The notes beneath the pieces are model-generated. The model made no database searches. It had not been told where the DNA came from and worked only from the letters and a program-made list of their open reading frames with translations. This document shows, in pieces, positions 25,410 to 34,709 of a stretch of 64,000 nt of DNA; position 1 is the first letter of the stretch; each line of letters begins with the position of its first letter. The position numbers were made by a program, and so were the translations under genes. Where the stretch lies: assembly GCA_902595125.1 (NCBI GenBank), contig CACJOY010000004.1:1-64000 (forward strand), written 5' to 3'. The stretch comes from an uncultured Pelagibacteraceae bacterium. GTDB lineage: Bacteria; Pseudomonadota; Alphaproteobacteria; Pelagibacterales; Pelagibacteraceae.

Positions 25410-26050
25410 TCTAACATTCTTATAGAATTTATAAAATCTGGCCTTAAAACATACTGTGATTTATCTAAATATTTAATTTTTTCCAGAGCTTCTAATCCAT
25501 AAATTACCTTTCCTATTGGGGTATATTCAGTTTCATATAATGGTTCGTCTCTAAGAATTATAAAGAACTGACTATCTTCAGTATTATATTTTTGTGTTCT
25601 TACTAAGCCAACACTGCCTTTGTCAAAGCTAAAAGGAGCATCTATTTCTGAATTAATTGTTCCTAATCCAGATTTGCCAGTTCCAATCTTTCCATAATTT
25701 AAATTTCCTTTTTTACCAAACTCTAGGTCCCCTGCTTGAACAAGTGTGTCCTTTATTACTCTATGGAAAGCTATATCATTATATGCCTCTGATTTAACTA
25801 ATCTCTTAAATCTTTCAACTGCCTTTGGTGAAATATCTGGATAAAGTTCAATTATTACATTTCCACAATCAACATTTAATATTGCAATATTTTTTGGATT
25901 GTTAAAACTAATCTTTTGAGGATCATAATTTTTTACAAATAAACATTTATCTTTTATCAAAATGAAAGAACCAAAAGAAAATAGTGCTAAAATTATTATA
26001 AATATAAAAATTATTTTTTCTGATCTCGATGCCTTAATTTTTTTGATCAT
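25406..26050 (-). CDS. Peptidyl-prolyl cis-trans isomerase, cyclophilin type, membrane-anchored
   Basis: A 214-residue cyclophilin that accelerates proline isomerisation in the envelope. Residues 12-32 form a single N-terminal membrane helix (IIFIFIIILALFSFGSFIL), and the domain begins near residue 50 (NIAILNVDCGNVIIELYPD). Conserved elements are FHRVIKDTLVQAGD, KGSVGLVRTQ and SQFFIILRDEP. The cyclosporin-binding Trp region is not conserved, as in many bacterial members. Its start overlaps the stop of the upstream metallopeptidase-like gene by four bases, so both act in the same envelope compartment and are coupled. Confidence 0.9.
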   Translation of the reverse strand: MIKKIKASRSEKIIFIFIIILALFSFGSFILIKDKCLFVKNYDPQKISFNNPKNIAILNVDCGNVIIELYPDISPKAVERFKRLVKSEAYNDIAFHRVIKDTLVQAGDLEFGKKGNLNYGKIGTGKSGLGTINSEIDAPFSFDKGSVGLVRTQKYNTEDSQFFIILRDEPLYETEYTPIGKVIYGLEALEKIKYLDKSQYVLRPDFINSIRMLD

Positions 26051-26769
26051 AAAATAAAATTTTGATCAATTTTTAATAAATTTGATTTAATAAAATTTAT
26101 TTTTTTTTCTAAAATTGGATCAAGGTTTTTTAAATTTACTCCAATCATTAAATGTGAAAAAACCTCCGCCATATCTTCAGATGCTGTAGATTGTGAATAT
26201 TCAGAAAAAAAACCTTTAGTATTAGTATATGTATCTAATCCTAATTTATCTGTACAAGTAGAACATTTAGCATACTCAAATTCTTTGTTATTAAAATTAG
26301 ACCAAATTTTTTTATCAAATATATCTTTAAAACTATCATTAATAATATGGAATACCTCATGATGAATCACACGTTCAAAATAGTCCTCATTAAATTTAAT
26401 ATCTAGGATTAGAGTTTTCATTATATTATCTGGAATCCCAGCGGTATTAATCTTTGATATAGATAAATCTTCACATAAAACAATATATTTTAAATTAATC
26501 TTTTTAAGAAAATTTTGATTGTACCTATTTAGATTTTTTTGAATTATTTTATATTTTTGTTCAAGGATTTTTTTTTCAGAATTGTAACAACTTATATTGT
26601 TATCTGCTCCCAATTTGAAGGGTTGTTTAGCATACAAGTATCTTAGCTTGTTTGGAGTTTTGATATCGTAAATTTCTAAATTTGGAATTTTTATAAGATT
26701 ATAAATAGTATCAGCTTGAGTTTGAGTAAAAACAAATAAAGATAGTATAATTAATCTAATTAAGTTCAT
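26047..26769 (-). CDS. Secreted putative zinc metallopeptidase (HExxH)
   Basis: A 240-residue exported protein with a signal peptide (MNLIRLIILSLFVFTQTQA, cleavage near residue 19). The zinc motif HEVFH occurs in RVIHHEVFHIIND around residue 137. A downstream acidic stretch, ASEDMAEVFSHL, fits the third-ligand helix of gluzincin-type peptidases. The pair CSTC lies near 168. I do not recognise a named family beyond this. It is coupled to the cyclophilin gene (four-base overlap), which suggests a periplasmic protein-processing or folding role. It is divergent from the agmatinase-family gene with 53 bases between starts. Confidence 0.7.
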   Translation of the reverse strand: MNLIRLIILSLFVFTQTQADTIYNLIKIPNLEIYDIKTPNKLRYLYAKQPFKLGADNNISCYNSEKKILEQKYKIIQKNLNRYNQNFLKKINLKYIVLCEDLSISKINTAGIPDNIMKTLILDIKFNEDYFERVIHHEVFHIINDSFKDIFDKKIWSNFNNKEFEYAKCSTCTDKLGLDTYTNTKGFFSEYSQSTASEDMAEVFSHLMIGVNLKNLDPILEKKINFIKSNLLKIDQNFIL

Positions 26770-26822
26770 ATATTTACATATAGAAGATATTCCAATTTAG
26801 ACGAATGTGATACAATTTTACT

Positions 26823-27782
26823 GTGAAAAAAAAAAGAAATAAAAATCCAATCCAACCAGTAAGTGGAACAAAAGTACCACGGTTTGCCGGGCCTTCAACG
26901 TTTGCAAGACTACCGGAGTTAAGAGATGTTGAAAGTTGTGATGTCGCAATTGTTGGGATACCATTTGATGCTGGAACTAGCTACAGACCAGGTGCAAGAT
27001 TTGGGCCACAAAGTATTAGGCAAGCCTCTAGACATTTAAGAACAAATTATCACCCAAGTTATGATGTTGAACCTTTTAAAATCCAACAAGTTGCTGATGC
27101 AGGTGATATTACTTGTAACCCTTTTAATATAGATGAAGCAATCAAACAAATAGAGATAGGAGCAACAGAATTGTTGAATAAAGTTGGCGGAATTATTAGT
27201 CTTGGTGGTGATCATACAATTGCATTTCCTTTGTTAAAAGCAGTGAATAAAATTAATGATGGTCCAGTAGCTTTAGTTCATTTTGATGCGCATTTGGATA
27301 CTTGGGATACTTATTTTGGAGCACCATACACACATGGAACTCCTTTTAGAAGAGCAAGAGAAGAAAACTTATTTTTAGATGATGCATCTATGCATGTAGG
27401 TATAAGAGGTCCTCTGTACAGTAGAGATGATTTAAAAAATGATGAAAGTTTTGGATTTAAAATAATTCATTGTGATGAATTTCAAACTCAAGGTACTGAT
27501 AAGATAGTAGAAAAAATAAAAAAAAGAGTTGGGAGCAATCCTTTATATTTATCTATTGATATAGATGTATTGGATCCTGCTTTTGCTCCTGGAACTGGAA
27601 CGCCAGAAATTGCAGGAATGACTTCAAGAGAAATGGTGAATACTATAAGAGGTTTGTCAGGTTTAAATTTAATTTCAGCTGATGTAGTTGAGGTTTCACC
27701 AGCTTATGATCATGCAGAAGTAACCTCTCTTGCTGCGGCAACTATAGTTTATGAATTAACTAATTTGTTTGCAAAAAAATAA
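26823..27782 (+). CDS. speB: Agmatinase / guanidino-acid ureohydrolase family
   Basis: A 319-residue ureohydrolase that cleaves a guanidino compound to urea and an amine. Mn ligands are visible in GGDHTIAFP, HFDAHLDTWD and SIDIDVLDPAFAPGTGTPE. The sequence is closest in feel to agmatinase or guanidinobutyrase, which cannot be separated by eye. The start is GTG at 26823, since no upstream ATG is in frame. It is 20 bases before an aldehyde dehydrogenase gene with a Shine-Dalgarno (AGGAGTC-like) between, so the two may act in sequence on a guanidino-aldehyde or amino-aldehyde product. No urease gene is in the window. Confidence 0.85.
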   Translation: MKKKRNKNPIQPVSGTKVPRFAGPSTFARLPELRDVESCDVAIVGIPFDAGTSYRPGARFGPQSIRQASRHLRTNYHPSYDVEPFKIQQVADAGDITCNPFNIDEAIKQIEIGATELLNKVGGIISLGGDHTIAFPLLKAVNKINDGPVALVHFDAHLDTWDTYFGAPYTHGTPFRRAREENLFLDDASMHVGIRGPLYSRDDLKNDESFGFKIIHCDEFQTQGTDKIVEKIKKRVGSNPLYLSIDIDVLDPAFAPGTGTPEIAGMTSREMVNTIRGLSGLNLISADVVEVSPAYDHAEVTSLAAATIVYELTNLFAKK

Positions 27783-27802
27783 GGAAAGGTTAGGAGTCAA
27801 AT

Positions 27803-29236
27803 ATGGAAAATAAAAAAAATTTTTATATTGATGGAAAATGGGTAACACCAAAAAGCAAAGAAGAAATAAATGTAATCGATCCTGCTACAGAGGAAGAATG
27901 TGCTGTTATATCATTAGGTAATAAAGAAGATATAGATATCGCAGTTATGGCTGCAAAAAAAGCTTATAGTTCTTGGTCATTCTCACCAAAAGAAGAAAGA
28001 ATAAGATTATTAGAAAAGCTTTATGAAAATTATAAAAAAAGATGGGCAGATATTGCTAATGCTATCACTATTGAAATGGGTGCACCAAAAGATTTTGCTA
28101 CAAAACTTCAAGCTGGAACAGGTGCAGCTCATTTAAAATCTTTTATAAGATATTTAAAAAATTTTGAATTTGAAAAACCACTAGGTGATCACGCTCCAAA
28201 TCAAAGACTTATCTATGAACCAAAAGGAGTATGTGCACTAATAACTCCTTGGAATTGGCCAATGAACCAAGTTTGTTTAAAAGTTATGCCTGCAATTGCA
28301 TCTGGATGCACAATGGTTTTAAAACCATCAGAACTTGCACCATTATCGTCAATGATACTCGCTGAACTAATTGATGATACTAAATTTCCCGCGGGAGTAT
28401 TCAACTTAGTTAATGGAGATGGAGCTACAACGGGTGATGCGTTAACAAGCCATCCAGATATAAATATGATTTCTTTTACAGGCTCAACTAGAGCTGGCGC
28501 TTTGATTTCTAAGAATGCTGCTAAAGATTTTAAAAGAGTGAGTTTAGAATTAGGAGGCAAAGGTGCTAATATTATTTTTAAAGATGCTGATCCCGAGGCA
28601 ATTGAAAGAGGCGCTTTAAGATGTTTTAGAAATTCTGGTCAATCGTGCAATGCTCCTACAAGAATGTTGGTAGAAAAATCCATGTATAGTGAGGCAATAG
28701 AAAGATTAAAAAGATATACAGAAAATTTTGAAGTAGGTGATCCTAAAAAAGAAGGAGAGCATATAGGTCCAGTGATTTCTGAAACTCAATATAATAAAAT
28801 TCAAACTTTAATTAAAAAAGGAATTGATGAAGGTGCTAAATTAGTTGCAGGTGGACCAGGTAAACCAGAAGGTTTAGATAAAGGTTATTTTGTAAAACCT
28901 ACTGTATTTGCAGATGTTAATAATAAAATGGAAGTTGCAAGAACAGAAATTTTTGGACCAGTATTATCGGTAATTCCATTTGAAACTGAAGAGGAAGCAA
29001 TAGAAATAGCTAACGACACACCCTATGGTTTAACAAATTATATTCAAACTAAAGACTCAGAAAAAATAAAAAGAGTAGCAAGAAGGTTAAGATCAGGAAT
29101 GGTTGATGTAAATGGAGCGGGTATTGCAGTTGATGCTCCATTCGGAGGCTTTAAACATTCTGGAATAGGAAGAGAAGCCGGAGAACATGGATTAGAGGAA
29201 TTTCTAGAAGTAAAATCTGTAGGTGGTTGGAGTTAA
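27803..29236 (+). CDS. Aldehyde dehydrogenase
   Basis: A 477-residue NAD(P)+ aldehyde dehydrogenase. It carries PWNWPMNQVCLKV with the structural Asn, KPSELAPLSS, FTGSTRAGALI, the general base in LELGGKGANII and the nucleophile in NSGQSCNAPTR. The family is large, covering betaine, aminobutyraldehyde and succinate semialdehyde types, and the substrate is not evident. Co-transcription with the agmatinase-family gene suggests an amino- or guanidino-butyraldehyde substrate. The convergent ArgE-type gene overlaps its 3' end by four bases. It is clearly distinct from the other aldehyde dehydrogenase at 3-4.5 kb. Confidence 0.9.
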   Translation: MENKKNFYIDGKWVTPKSKEEINVIDPATEEECAVISLGNKEDIDIAVMAAKKAYSSWSFSPKEERIRLLEKLYENYKKRWADIANAITIEMGAPKDFATKLQAGTGAAHLKSFIRYLKNFEFEKPLGDHAPNQRLIYEPKGVCALITPWNWPMNQVCLKVMPAIASGCTMVLKPSELAPLSSMILAELIDDTKFPAGVFNLVNGDGATTGDALTSHPDINMISFTGSTRAGALISKNAAKDFKRVSLELGGKGANIIFKDADPEAIERGALRCFRNSGQSCNAPTRMLVEKSMYSEAIERLKRYTENFEVGDPKKEGEHIGPVISETQYNKIQTLIKKGIDEGAKLVAGGPGKPEGLDKGYFVKPTVFADVNNKMEVARTEIFGPVLSVIPFETEEEAIEIANDTPYGLTNYIQTKDSEKIKRVARRLRSGMVDVNGAGIAVDAPFGGFKHSGIGREAGEHGLEEFLEVKSVGGWS

Positions 29237-30423
29237 TTTAAAGTAGACCGGTTTTTAATACCATCCAGAAAATTCAAACACTTTTTTAATTCATTGAGTT
29301 CTATAAATTCATCTACTTTATGAGCTTGCTCAATTGAACCTGGCCCACAGACAACAGTACTCATACCTATTTCTTGAAAAAGCCCAGCTTCTGTTCCAAA
29401 AGACACAACTTCTCTTGAATTGTCTCCAGTAAGACTTGAAACAAACTCACAAGCTTCAGATTTTTCAATACGATCAAATCCTGTAACTTCTCCTATAATT
29501 TCTTTTTTAATATTTGATTTAGGAAAAACTTTTTGCATTTCAGGTAAAAGGACATCATTTGCGTATTCATCAATTTTTTTGTTTAAGAAAATACCATCTT
29601 CTTTTACGACTGGTCTTGTTTCCCAATTAACATGACATTTATCAGCTATTACGTTGTGAGCTATTCCTCCAAATATTCCTCCTACTTGTAAAGTAGAAAA
29701 AGGAGGATCAAATATAGATTCTTTTGGTGCTCTTTTTTTAAGTTCATCTCTTAATTCAATTAATTTAGATGCATATCTTGCAGCAAATTCAACAGCACTA
29801 ACACCTTTATGTGGAGTAGAGCTATGTCCCGCCAAGCCTTCAAAATAAGTTGTATATTCGTAACAACCTTTGTGAGCATCTATGATTTTCATATTTGTAG
29901 GTTCTCCAACAATACAAATACCATTTTCAACATTTCTTTTTTTAAGTTCCTCAATTAGGATTGGTGCTCCTAGACAGGCAGTTTCTTCGTCAAAGGTAAA
30001 TGAAAAATGGATATCTCTATTTAAATTTGTTTTTGCATAAATTGGGGCAAAAGCTAAAGCACAAGCTAAAAAACCTTTCATATCACAGGAACCTCTACCA
30101 TAAAGTTTATTATTTTTTATTGTTGCTTTAAAAGGATCGGTGCTCCAACTTTTAGAGACAGGCACTGTATCGGTGTGTCCAGATAAAATTATTGGTTTAA
30201 TTCCATTTGTTTTTTTTGCTTTAATAGTTGAAAATAAGTTTACTCTTTTTTTTTCACTGTCAAATGTTTTAAAAGAAATAGCACCAATTTTATTGAGCAA
30301 ATTTTCGCAATAATTAATTAATTCACTATTATCTTCTCCTGAAATAGTCCTAAAACCTATTAGATCTGATAATATTTTTACTGAGTCTTTATATAATTCT
30401 TCTAAATTAATTTCTGTACTCAT
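29233..30423 (-). CDS. argE: M20-family deacylase, acetylornithine deacetylase-like
   Basis: A 396-residue M20 peptidase of the ArgE type, which removes an N-acyl group from an amino acid using two metal ions. Metal motifs are LSGHTDTVPV (His, Asp), GRGSCDMKG (Asp), FTFDEETACLG (Glu-Glu) and the final His in EQAHKVDEF. HKGCYEYTTYFEGLAGHSS is typical of the dimerisation domain. Classical acetylornithine deacetylase fits, but alphaproteobacteria usually make arginine by the ArgJ route, so a catabolic deacylase (for example of N-acetyl-diaminobutyrate or another acyl amino acid) is possible. It is divergent from csaA by 29 bases. Confidence 0.85.
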   Translation of the reverse strand: MSTEINLEELYKDSVKILSDLIGFRTISGEDNSELINYCENLLNKIGAISFKTFDSEKKRVNLFSTIKAKKTNGIKPIILSGHTDTVPVSKSWSTDPFKATIKNNKLYGRGSCDMKGFLACALAFAPIYAKTNLNRDIHFSFTFDEETACLGAPILIEELKKRNVENGICIVGEPTNMKIIDAHKGCYEYTTYFEGLAGHSSTPHKGVSAVEFAARYASKLIELRDELKKRAPKESIFDPPFSTLQVGGIFGGIAHNVIADKCHVNWETRPVVKEDGIFLNKKIDEYANDVLLPEMQKVFPKSNIKKEIIGEVTGFDRIEKSEACEFVSSLTGDNSREVVSFGTEAGLFQEIGMSTVVCGPGSIEQAHKVDEFIELNELKKCLNFLDGIKNRSTLN

Positions 30424-30452
30424 TACTAATAATTAATATAAATACTGCATTT

Positions 30453-30794
30453 ATGAAAGAAGAAATAACATACGATATTTTTGATAAAGTTGATATAAGA
30501 GTTGGAACAGTCGTTTCAGTGAAAAAAAATGAAAAGGCTAGAAAGCCATCATTAGTTGTTGAGGTGGATTTTGGAGAAGAAATTGGTATCAAGCAATCAT
30601 CAGCTCAAATTACTCATTATTACAATGAAGAAAATTTGAAAGGTAAACAGGTAATAGGTGTTTGTAATTTTGCAGAAAAAAATATAGCAGGAGTAGTGTC
30701 ACAGGTTCTAATCTTAGGTTCTATTGATAAAGAGGGTAAAGTAATTTTAGTACATCCTTCTCAGAAATCTGAAAATGGTCTTCCTATAGCTTAG
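30453..30794 (+). CDS. csaA: CsaA-type tRNA-binding domain protein
   Basis: A 113-residue single EMAP/Trbp111-like OB fold, the size of CsaA, a small dimeric tRNA-binding protein once linked to protein export. It begins YDIFDKVDIRVGTVVSV and contains KQSSAQITHYYNEENLKGKQVIGVCNF and an FAEKNIAGVVSQVLILG stretch, all typical. No catalytic residues are expected. The function in this organism is unclear, as tRNA-linked chaperone action is the only role known for the family. It is five bases before the LysE gene and likely co-transcribed with it and aconitase. Confidence 0.88.
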   Translation: MKEEITYDIFDKVDIRVGTVVSVKKNEKARKPSLVVEVDFGEEIGIKQSSAQITHYYNEENLKGKQVIGVCNFAEKNIAGVVSQVLILGSIDKEGKVILVHPSQKSENGLPIA

Positions 30795-30798
30795 GTTC

Positions 30799-31389
30799 AT
30801 GCATCCAGAAATTTTATCAATGGCCTTATTTTGGATAGTAGCAGCCTATACACCTGGTCCTAATAATGTGATTGCCTCATATTCAGGTTTTAATTTTGGT
30901 ATAAAAAAAACATTACCACATATTTTTGGTGTTGCATTTGGTTTTACTTTTCTAATCTTCTTACTGACAATTGGTTTGGTAAATGTTTTTAAAATATTTC
31001 CTATTATTCAAGTTTCTTTAAAATATTTAGGAAGTATATTTTTAATTTACTTAGCGTATAAGATTTATTTTTCACAGATAGATAATGAAAAAAAAAATGA
31101 AAATCCAGTTAAATTTATTGAAACATTTTTATTTCAATTTTTAAACCCTAAAGGAGTACTAATTGGAATAATTATAGTTTCTACTTATGTTGAACATGGA
31201 GAAAATTATTTAGCATATGCAACTCAAGTTGTTTTTTTTGCTTTCTTAGTTTCTTTAAGCAGCATTACTTTTTGGACATTTGTAGGTAAATACTTAAGGA
31301 AATTCGCGACAAATGAGAAATTTATTAAATACTTTAATTGTGTTATGTCACTACTTCTTATTTTAAGCATAATTACTTTTTATATATAA
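30799..31389 (+). CDS. LysE/RhtB-family amino acid exporter
   Basis: A 196-residue inner-membrane exporter with about six hydrophobic helices. The N-terminal signature AAYTPGPNNVIASYSGFNFG is the hallmark of LysE/RhtB proteins, and FQFLNPKGVLIGIIIVSTY is the conserved mid-protein motif. Members export basic amino acids, homoserine lactones or similar. It lies between csaA and acnA with 4- and 3-base spacers, so it is part of a long plus-strand operon. An acidic or basic substrate cannot be chosen from sequence. Confidence 0.88.
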   Translation: MHPEILSMALFWIVAAYTPGPNNVIASYSGFNFGIKKTLPHIFGVAFGFTFLIFLLTIGLVNVFKIFPIIQVSLKYLGSIFLIYLAYKIYFSQIDNEKKNENPVKFIETFLFQFLNPKGVLIGIIIVSTYVEHGENYLAYATQVVFFAFLVSLSSITFWTFVGKYLRKFATNEKFIKYFNCVMSLLLILSIITFYI

Positions 31390-31392
31390 TAT

Positions 31393-34062
31393 ATGATACC
31401 AGGTACAAAAAATTCATATAACTCATTAACAAATATAAGAATTAATAATAAAGATTATAAAATTTTTTCTCTGTCTAAAGCCGAAAATAATGGCTTAGAG
31501 GGTATAAATAGACTACCTAAATCACTTAAAGTTTTGCTTGAAAATCTATTAAGATATGAAGATGACTTGTCGGTTACTAAAAATCAAATTGAGGCAATAA
31601 AAAATTGGCTAAAAGAAAAAAAGTCTAAAACTGAAATAGCATATAGACCTGCAAGAGTTTTACTCCAAGATTACACAGGAATACCTGCTGTAGCAGATCT
31701 TGCTGCTATGCGAGAAGCTGTTAAAGAGAAGAAGAAAGATCCAAATACAATCAATCCTCTTTCAGCTGTAGACCTTGTTATTGACCACTCAGTGCAAGTA
31801 GATCAATCTGCAAAATCAGACTCTTTTGATAAAAATGTTGAAATTGAATTTAAGAGAAATGGAGAACGATACTCATTTCTTAAATGGGGACAACAGGCAT
31901 TTAATAACTTTAGAATAGTTCCGCCAGGTACAGGAATTTGTCATCAAGTTAATCTTGAATATCTCTCGAAAGTTGTTTGGTCGGCTGAGCACGAAGGTCA
32001 AAATTATTTATTTCCTGATACACTTGTTGGTACAGATAGCCATACAACAATGGTTAATGGTTTATCTGTTTTAGGATGGGGTGTTGGAGGTATAGAAGCG
32101 GAGGCTGGAATGTTAGGTCAACCAATATCTATGTTAATTCCAGAAGTTATCGGTTTTGAAATAAAAAATAAAATGCCTGAGGGCACTACAGCAACCGACT
32201 TAGTTTTGACAGTTGTTAAGATGTTAAGGGATAAAGGCGTTGTTGGAAAATTTGTAGAGTTTTATGGAGCTGGTTTGAAGAATCTAACTTTAGCTGATCG
32301 AGCAACAATAGCTAATATGGCCCCAGAGTATGGTGCTACTTGTGGATTTTTTCCAATAGATGATGAAACTTTAAAATATTTAAAATTTTCTGGCAGAGAT
32401 CAGTCGACAGTAAAAATAGTGGAAGATTATGCAAAATCACAAGGATTATGGGCAAGCGATGATATTGAATTTACGGATACTTTAACTTTAGATATGTCTA
32501 CAATAGTACCTACAATTTCTGGGCCAAAAAGACCTCAAGATAAAGTTTTATTAACTGATGCATCATCAAGTTTTAAAAAAAGTTTTGAAGAAACAACTAA
32601 TAAAAAAGATTTCTCATTTTCTAAAGTTTCAGATACTGATTTTAAAATTAAAGATGGATCTATCCTAATTGCTGCAATCACATCTTGCACAAATACTTCA
32701 AATCCAAATGTTCTTATTGGAGCAGGTTTATTAGCAAAAAAAGCAGTAGAACTTGGTCTTAATGTAAAACCCTGGGTAAAAACTTCATTAGCTCCAGGGT
32801 CTCAAGTGGTTACAGACTATTTAGCAAAAGCAGGCTTGAACATTTATTTAGATAAATTAGGTTTTAATTTAGTAGGTTATGGTTGTACAACATGCATTGG
32901 AAATTCGGGTCCATTAGCAGATAATATAGTTGAAGCTATTCAAAAAGAGGATATTTATGGCGTCTCAGTTTTATCTGGAAATAGGAATTTTGAAGGAAGA
33001 ATTTCTCCTCACATAAAAGCAAATTATTTAGCATCTCCCCCTTTAGTGGTTGCTTATGCTTTAGCAGGTCATATGGGATTTGATTTATACAAAGATTCTT
33101 TTGGAAAAGATAAAAATGGAAATGATGTTTTTATGAAAGATATTTGGCCAACAAATAAAGAAATAGAAGAAACCCTTAAATCATCTTTAAACGCCGAAAT
33201 GTTTGTCAAAAGATATTCAAATGTTTCTGAGGGACCAAAACAATGGCAAGAAATAAAAACAGAAAAAACTAGTATTTATAACTGGGAAGAAAGTTCTACC
33301 TATGTAAAAAAACCTCCTTTTTTTGACGACCTTTCAGATGAACCAGAGGGTTTTAAAGAAATTAAAGATGCAAGACCATTACTTATATTAGGTGATATGG
33401 TCACAACAGATCACATTTCACCAGCCGGAAATATTCAAAAAGAAAGTCCCACTGGTGAATATTTTATGAAACATCAAATATTACCTAAAGATTATAATTC
33501 CTATGGTTCAAGAAGGGGTAACCATGAAGTTATGATGAGAGGAACTTTTGCTAATATAAGAATTAGAAATGAAATGGCTCCAGGAACAGAGGGAGGTTTT
33601 ACAAAACTTTATCCTGAGGATAAAGTGATGCCAATTTATGACGCTGTTGTCGAATATAAAAAAAGAGGAACTGCCCTAGTTGTAATTGGAGGTAAAGAGT
33701 ATGGAACTGGCTCTTCTAGAGATTGGGCCGCTAAAGGAACAAAACTATTAGGAGTAAAAACTGTAATTGCCGAAAGTTTTGAAAGAATTCATAGATCCAA
33801 TTTGATTGGTATGGGTATTTTACCGTTACAATTTATTGACGATATAGATAGAAAAAAACTTAAATTAATTGGTTCTGAATTGATTAGTATAATGGAAATT
33901 GAAAATGGAATTAATCCATCTGATAAAATTAAAGTTGAGATTAAATATGTCTCAGGAGAGATAAAAAAAATTCAAACATTATGTAGGATCGATACTAAAA
34001 ATGAATTAGAATATTATAAAAACGGTGGAATACTCCAATACGTATTGAGAAATATGATTTAA
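31393..34062 (+). CDS. acnA: Aconitate hydratase A
   Basis: An 889-residue aconitase isomerising citrate to isocitrate in the TCA and glyoxylate cycles. The 4Fe-4S ligands appear in ITSCTNTSNP (near 435) and GYGCTTCIGNSGPL (near 500). Other signatures are TDSHTTMVNGL, GVVGKFVEFYG, ILGDMVTTDHISPAGNI and GKEYGTGSSRDWAAKG. Length and domain order match AcnA rather than AcnB. The iron-sulfur cluster makes it iron dependent, but no iron-box sequence is seen directly upstream. It is followed after two bases by the YfgM-like gene. Confidence 0.97.
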   Translation: MIPGTKNSYNSLTNIRINNKDYKIFSLSKAENNGLEGINRLPKSLKVLLENLLRYEDDLSVTKNQIEAIKNWLKEKKSKTEIAYRPARVLLQDYTGIPAVADLAAMREAVKEKKKDPNTINPLSAVDLVIDHSVQVDQSAKSDSFDKNVEIEFKRNGERYSFLKWGQQAFNNFRIVPPGTGICHQVNLEYLSKVVWSAEHEGQNYLFPDTLVGTDSHTTMVNGLSVLGWGVGGIEAEAGMLGQPISMLIPEVIGFEIKNKMPEGTTATDLVLTVVKMLRDKGVVGKFVEFYGAGLKNLTLADRATIANMAPEYGATCGFFPIDDETLKYLKFSGRDQSTVKIVEDYAKSQGLWASDDIEFTDTLTLDMSTIVPTISGPKRPQDKVLLTDASSSFKKSFEETTNKKDFSFSKVSDTDFKIKDGSILIAAITSCTNTSNPNVLIGAGLLAKKAVELGLNVKPWVKTSLAPGSQVVTDYLAKAGLNIYLDKLGFNLVGYGCTTCIGNSGPLADNIVEAIQKEDIYGVSVLSGNRNFEGRISPHIKANYLASPPLVVAYALAGHMGFDLYKDSFGKDKNGNDVFMKDIWPTNKEIEETLKSSLNAEMFVKRYSNVSEGPKQWQEIKTEKTSIYNWEESSTYVKKPPFFDDLSDEPEGFKEIKDARPLLILGDMVTTDHISPAGNIQKESPTGEYFMKHQILPKDYNSYGSRRGNHEVMMRGTFANIRIRNEMAPGTEGGFTKLYPEDKVMPIYDAVVEYKKRGTALVVIGGKEYGTGSSRDWAAKGTKLLGVKTVIAESFERIHRSNLIGMGILPLQFIDDIDRKKLKLIGSELISIMEIENGINPSDKIKVEIKYVSGEIKKIQTLCRIDTKNELEYYKNGGILQYVLRNMI

Positions 34063-34064
34063 AT

Positions 34065-34709
34065 ATGGATGAAGAAATTTCAATAATTGACAAAAGAACA
34101 AGAAATGAAAGAATTAAAAATTTTTTTAATGACAATAAAAAGAAAATAATCTTTGGAATTCTAAGCATAATATTATTGATCTTTATTTTTTACTCATATG
34201 AAATCTATAAAGAAAGATTTAAAAATCAGTTATCTGATAAATATAATAGAGCTATTATTGAATATGAAAGTGGCGATAAATCTAAGACCTCGTCATTATT
34301 AGTCGAAGTTGTTAAGGATAAGGATAGCACATATTCCCCTCTAGCTTTATATTTTATCCTAGATAATAATTTGATTAATGATCAAAATAAAATTAATGAT
34401 TTATTTGATCTTGTAATAGATAAAATAACTTTAGAAAAAGAAATTAAAAATCTTATTATTTATAAAAAGGCTCTATATAATGCTGATAATATAGGTGAGA
34501 ATCAATTATTAGAGATGTTAAACCCATTAATAAACTCACAAAGTGTTTGGAAATCTCACGCATTATATTTATTAGCTGAATATTTTTACAACAAAAATGA
34601 GAAAGAAAAATCAAAAGAGTTTTTTACTCAAATTCTTAACACTAAGAATGCTAATCAGGATTTAGTAAAAGAGACCAAAAAAAGACTTAATAGAGATTTA
34701 AGTGAATAA
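34065..34709 (+). CDS. YfgM-like membrane-anchored TPR protein
   Basis: A 214-residue protein with a cytoplasmic N-terminal segment, one membrane helix at about 30-47 (IIFGILSIILLIFIFYS) and a helical C-terminal domain of TPR-like repeats (YNRAIIEYESGDKSKTSSLL, ALYLLAEYFYNKNEKEKSKEFF). This matches the YfgM family, an ancillary SecYEG and periplasmic chaperone network subunit. The downstream gene is BamB-like, and yfgM-bamB adjacency is the known arrangement in many proteobacteria, which supports the call. Its 3' end overlaps that gene by eight bases. Confidence 0.75.
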   Translation: MDEEISIIDKRTRNERIKNFFNDNKKKIIFGILSIILLIFIFYSYEIYKERFKNQLSDKYNRAIIEYESGDKSKTSSLLVEVVKDKDSTYSPLALYFILDNNLINDQNKINDLFDLVIDKITLEKEIKNLIIYKKALYNADNIGENQLLEMLNPLINSQSVWKSHALYLLAEYFYNKNEKEKSKEFFTQILNTKNANQDLVKETKKRLNRDLSE

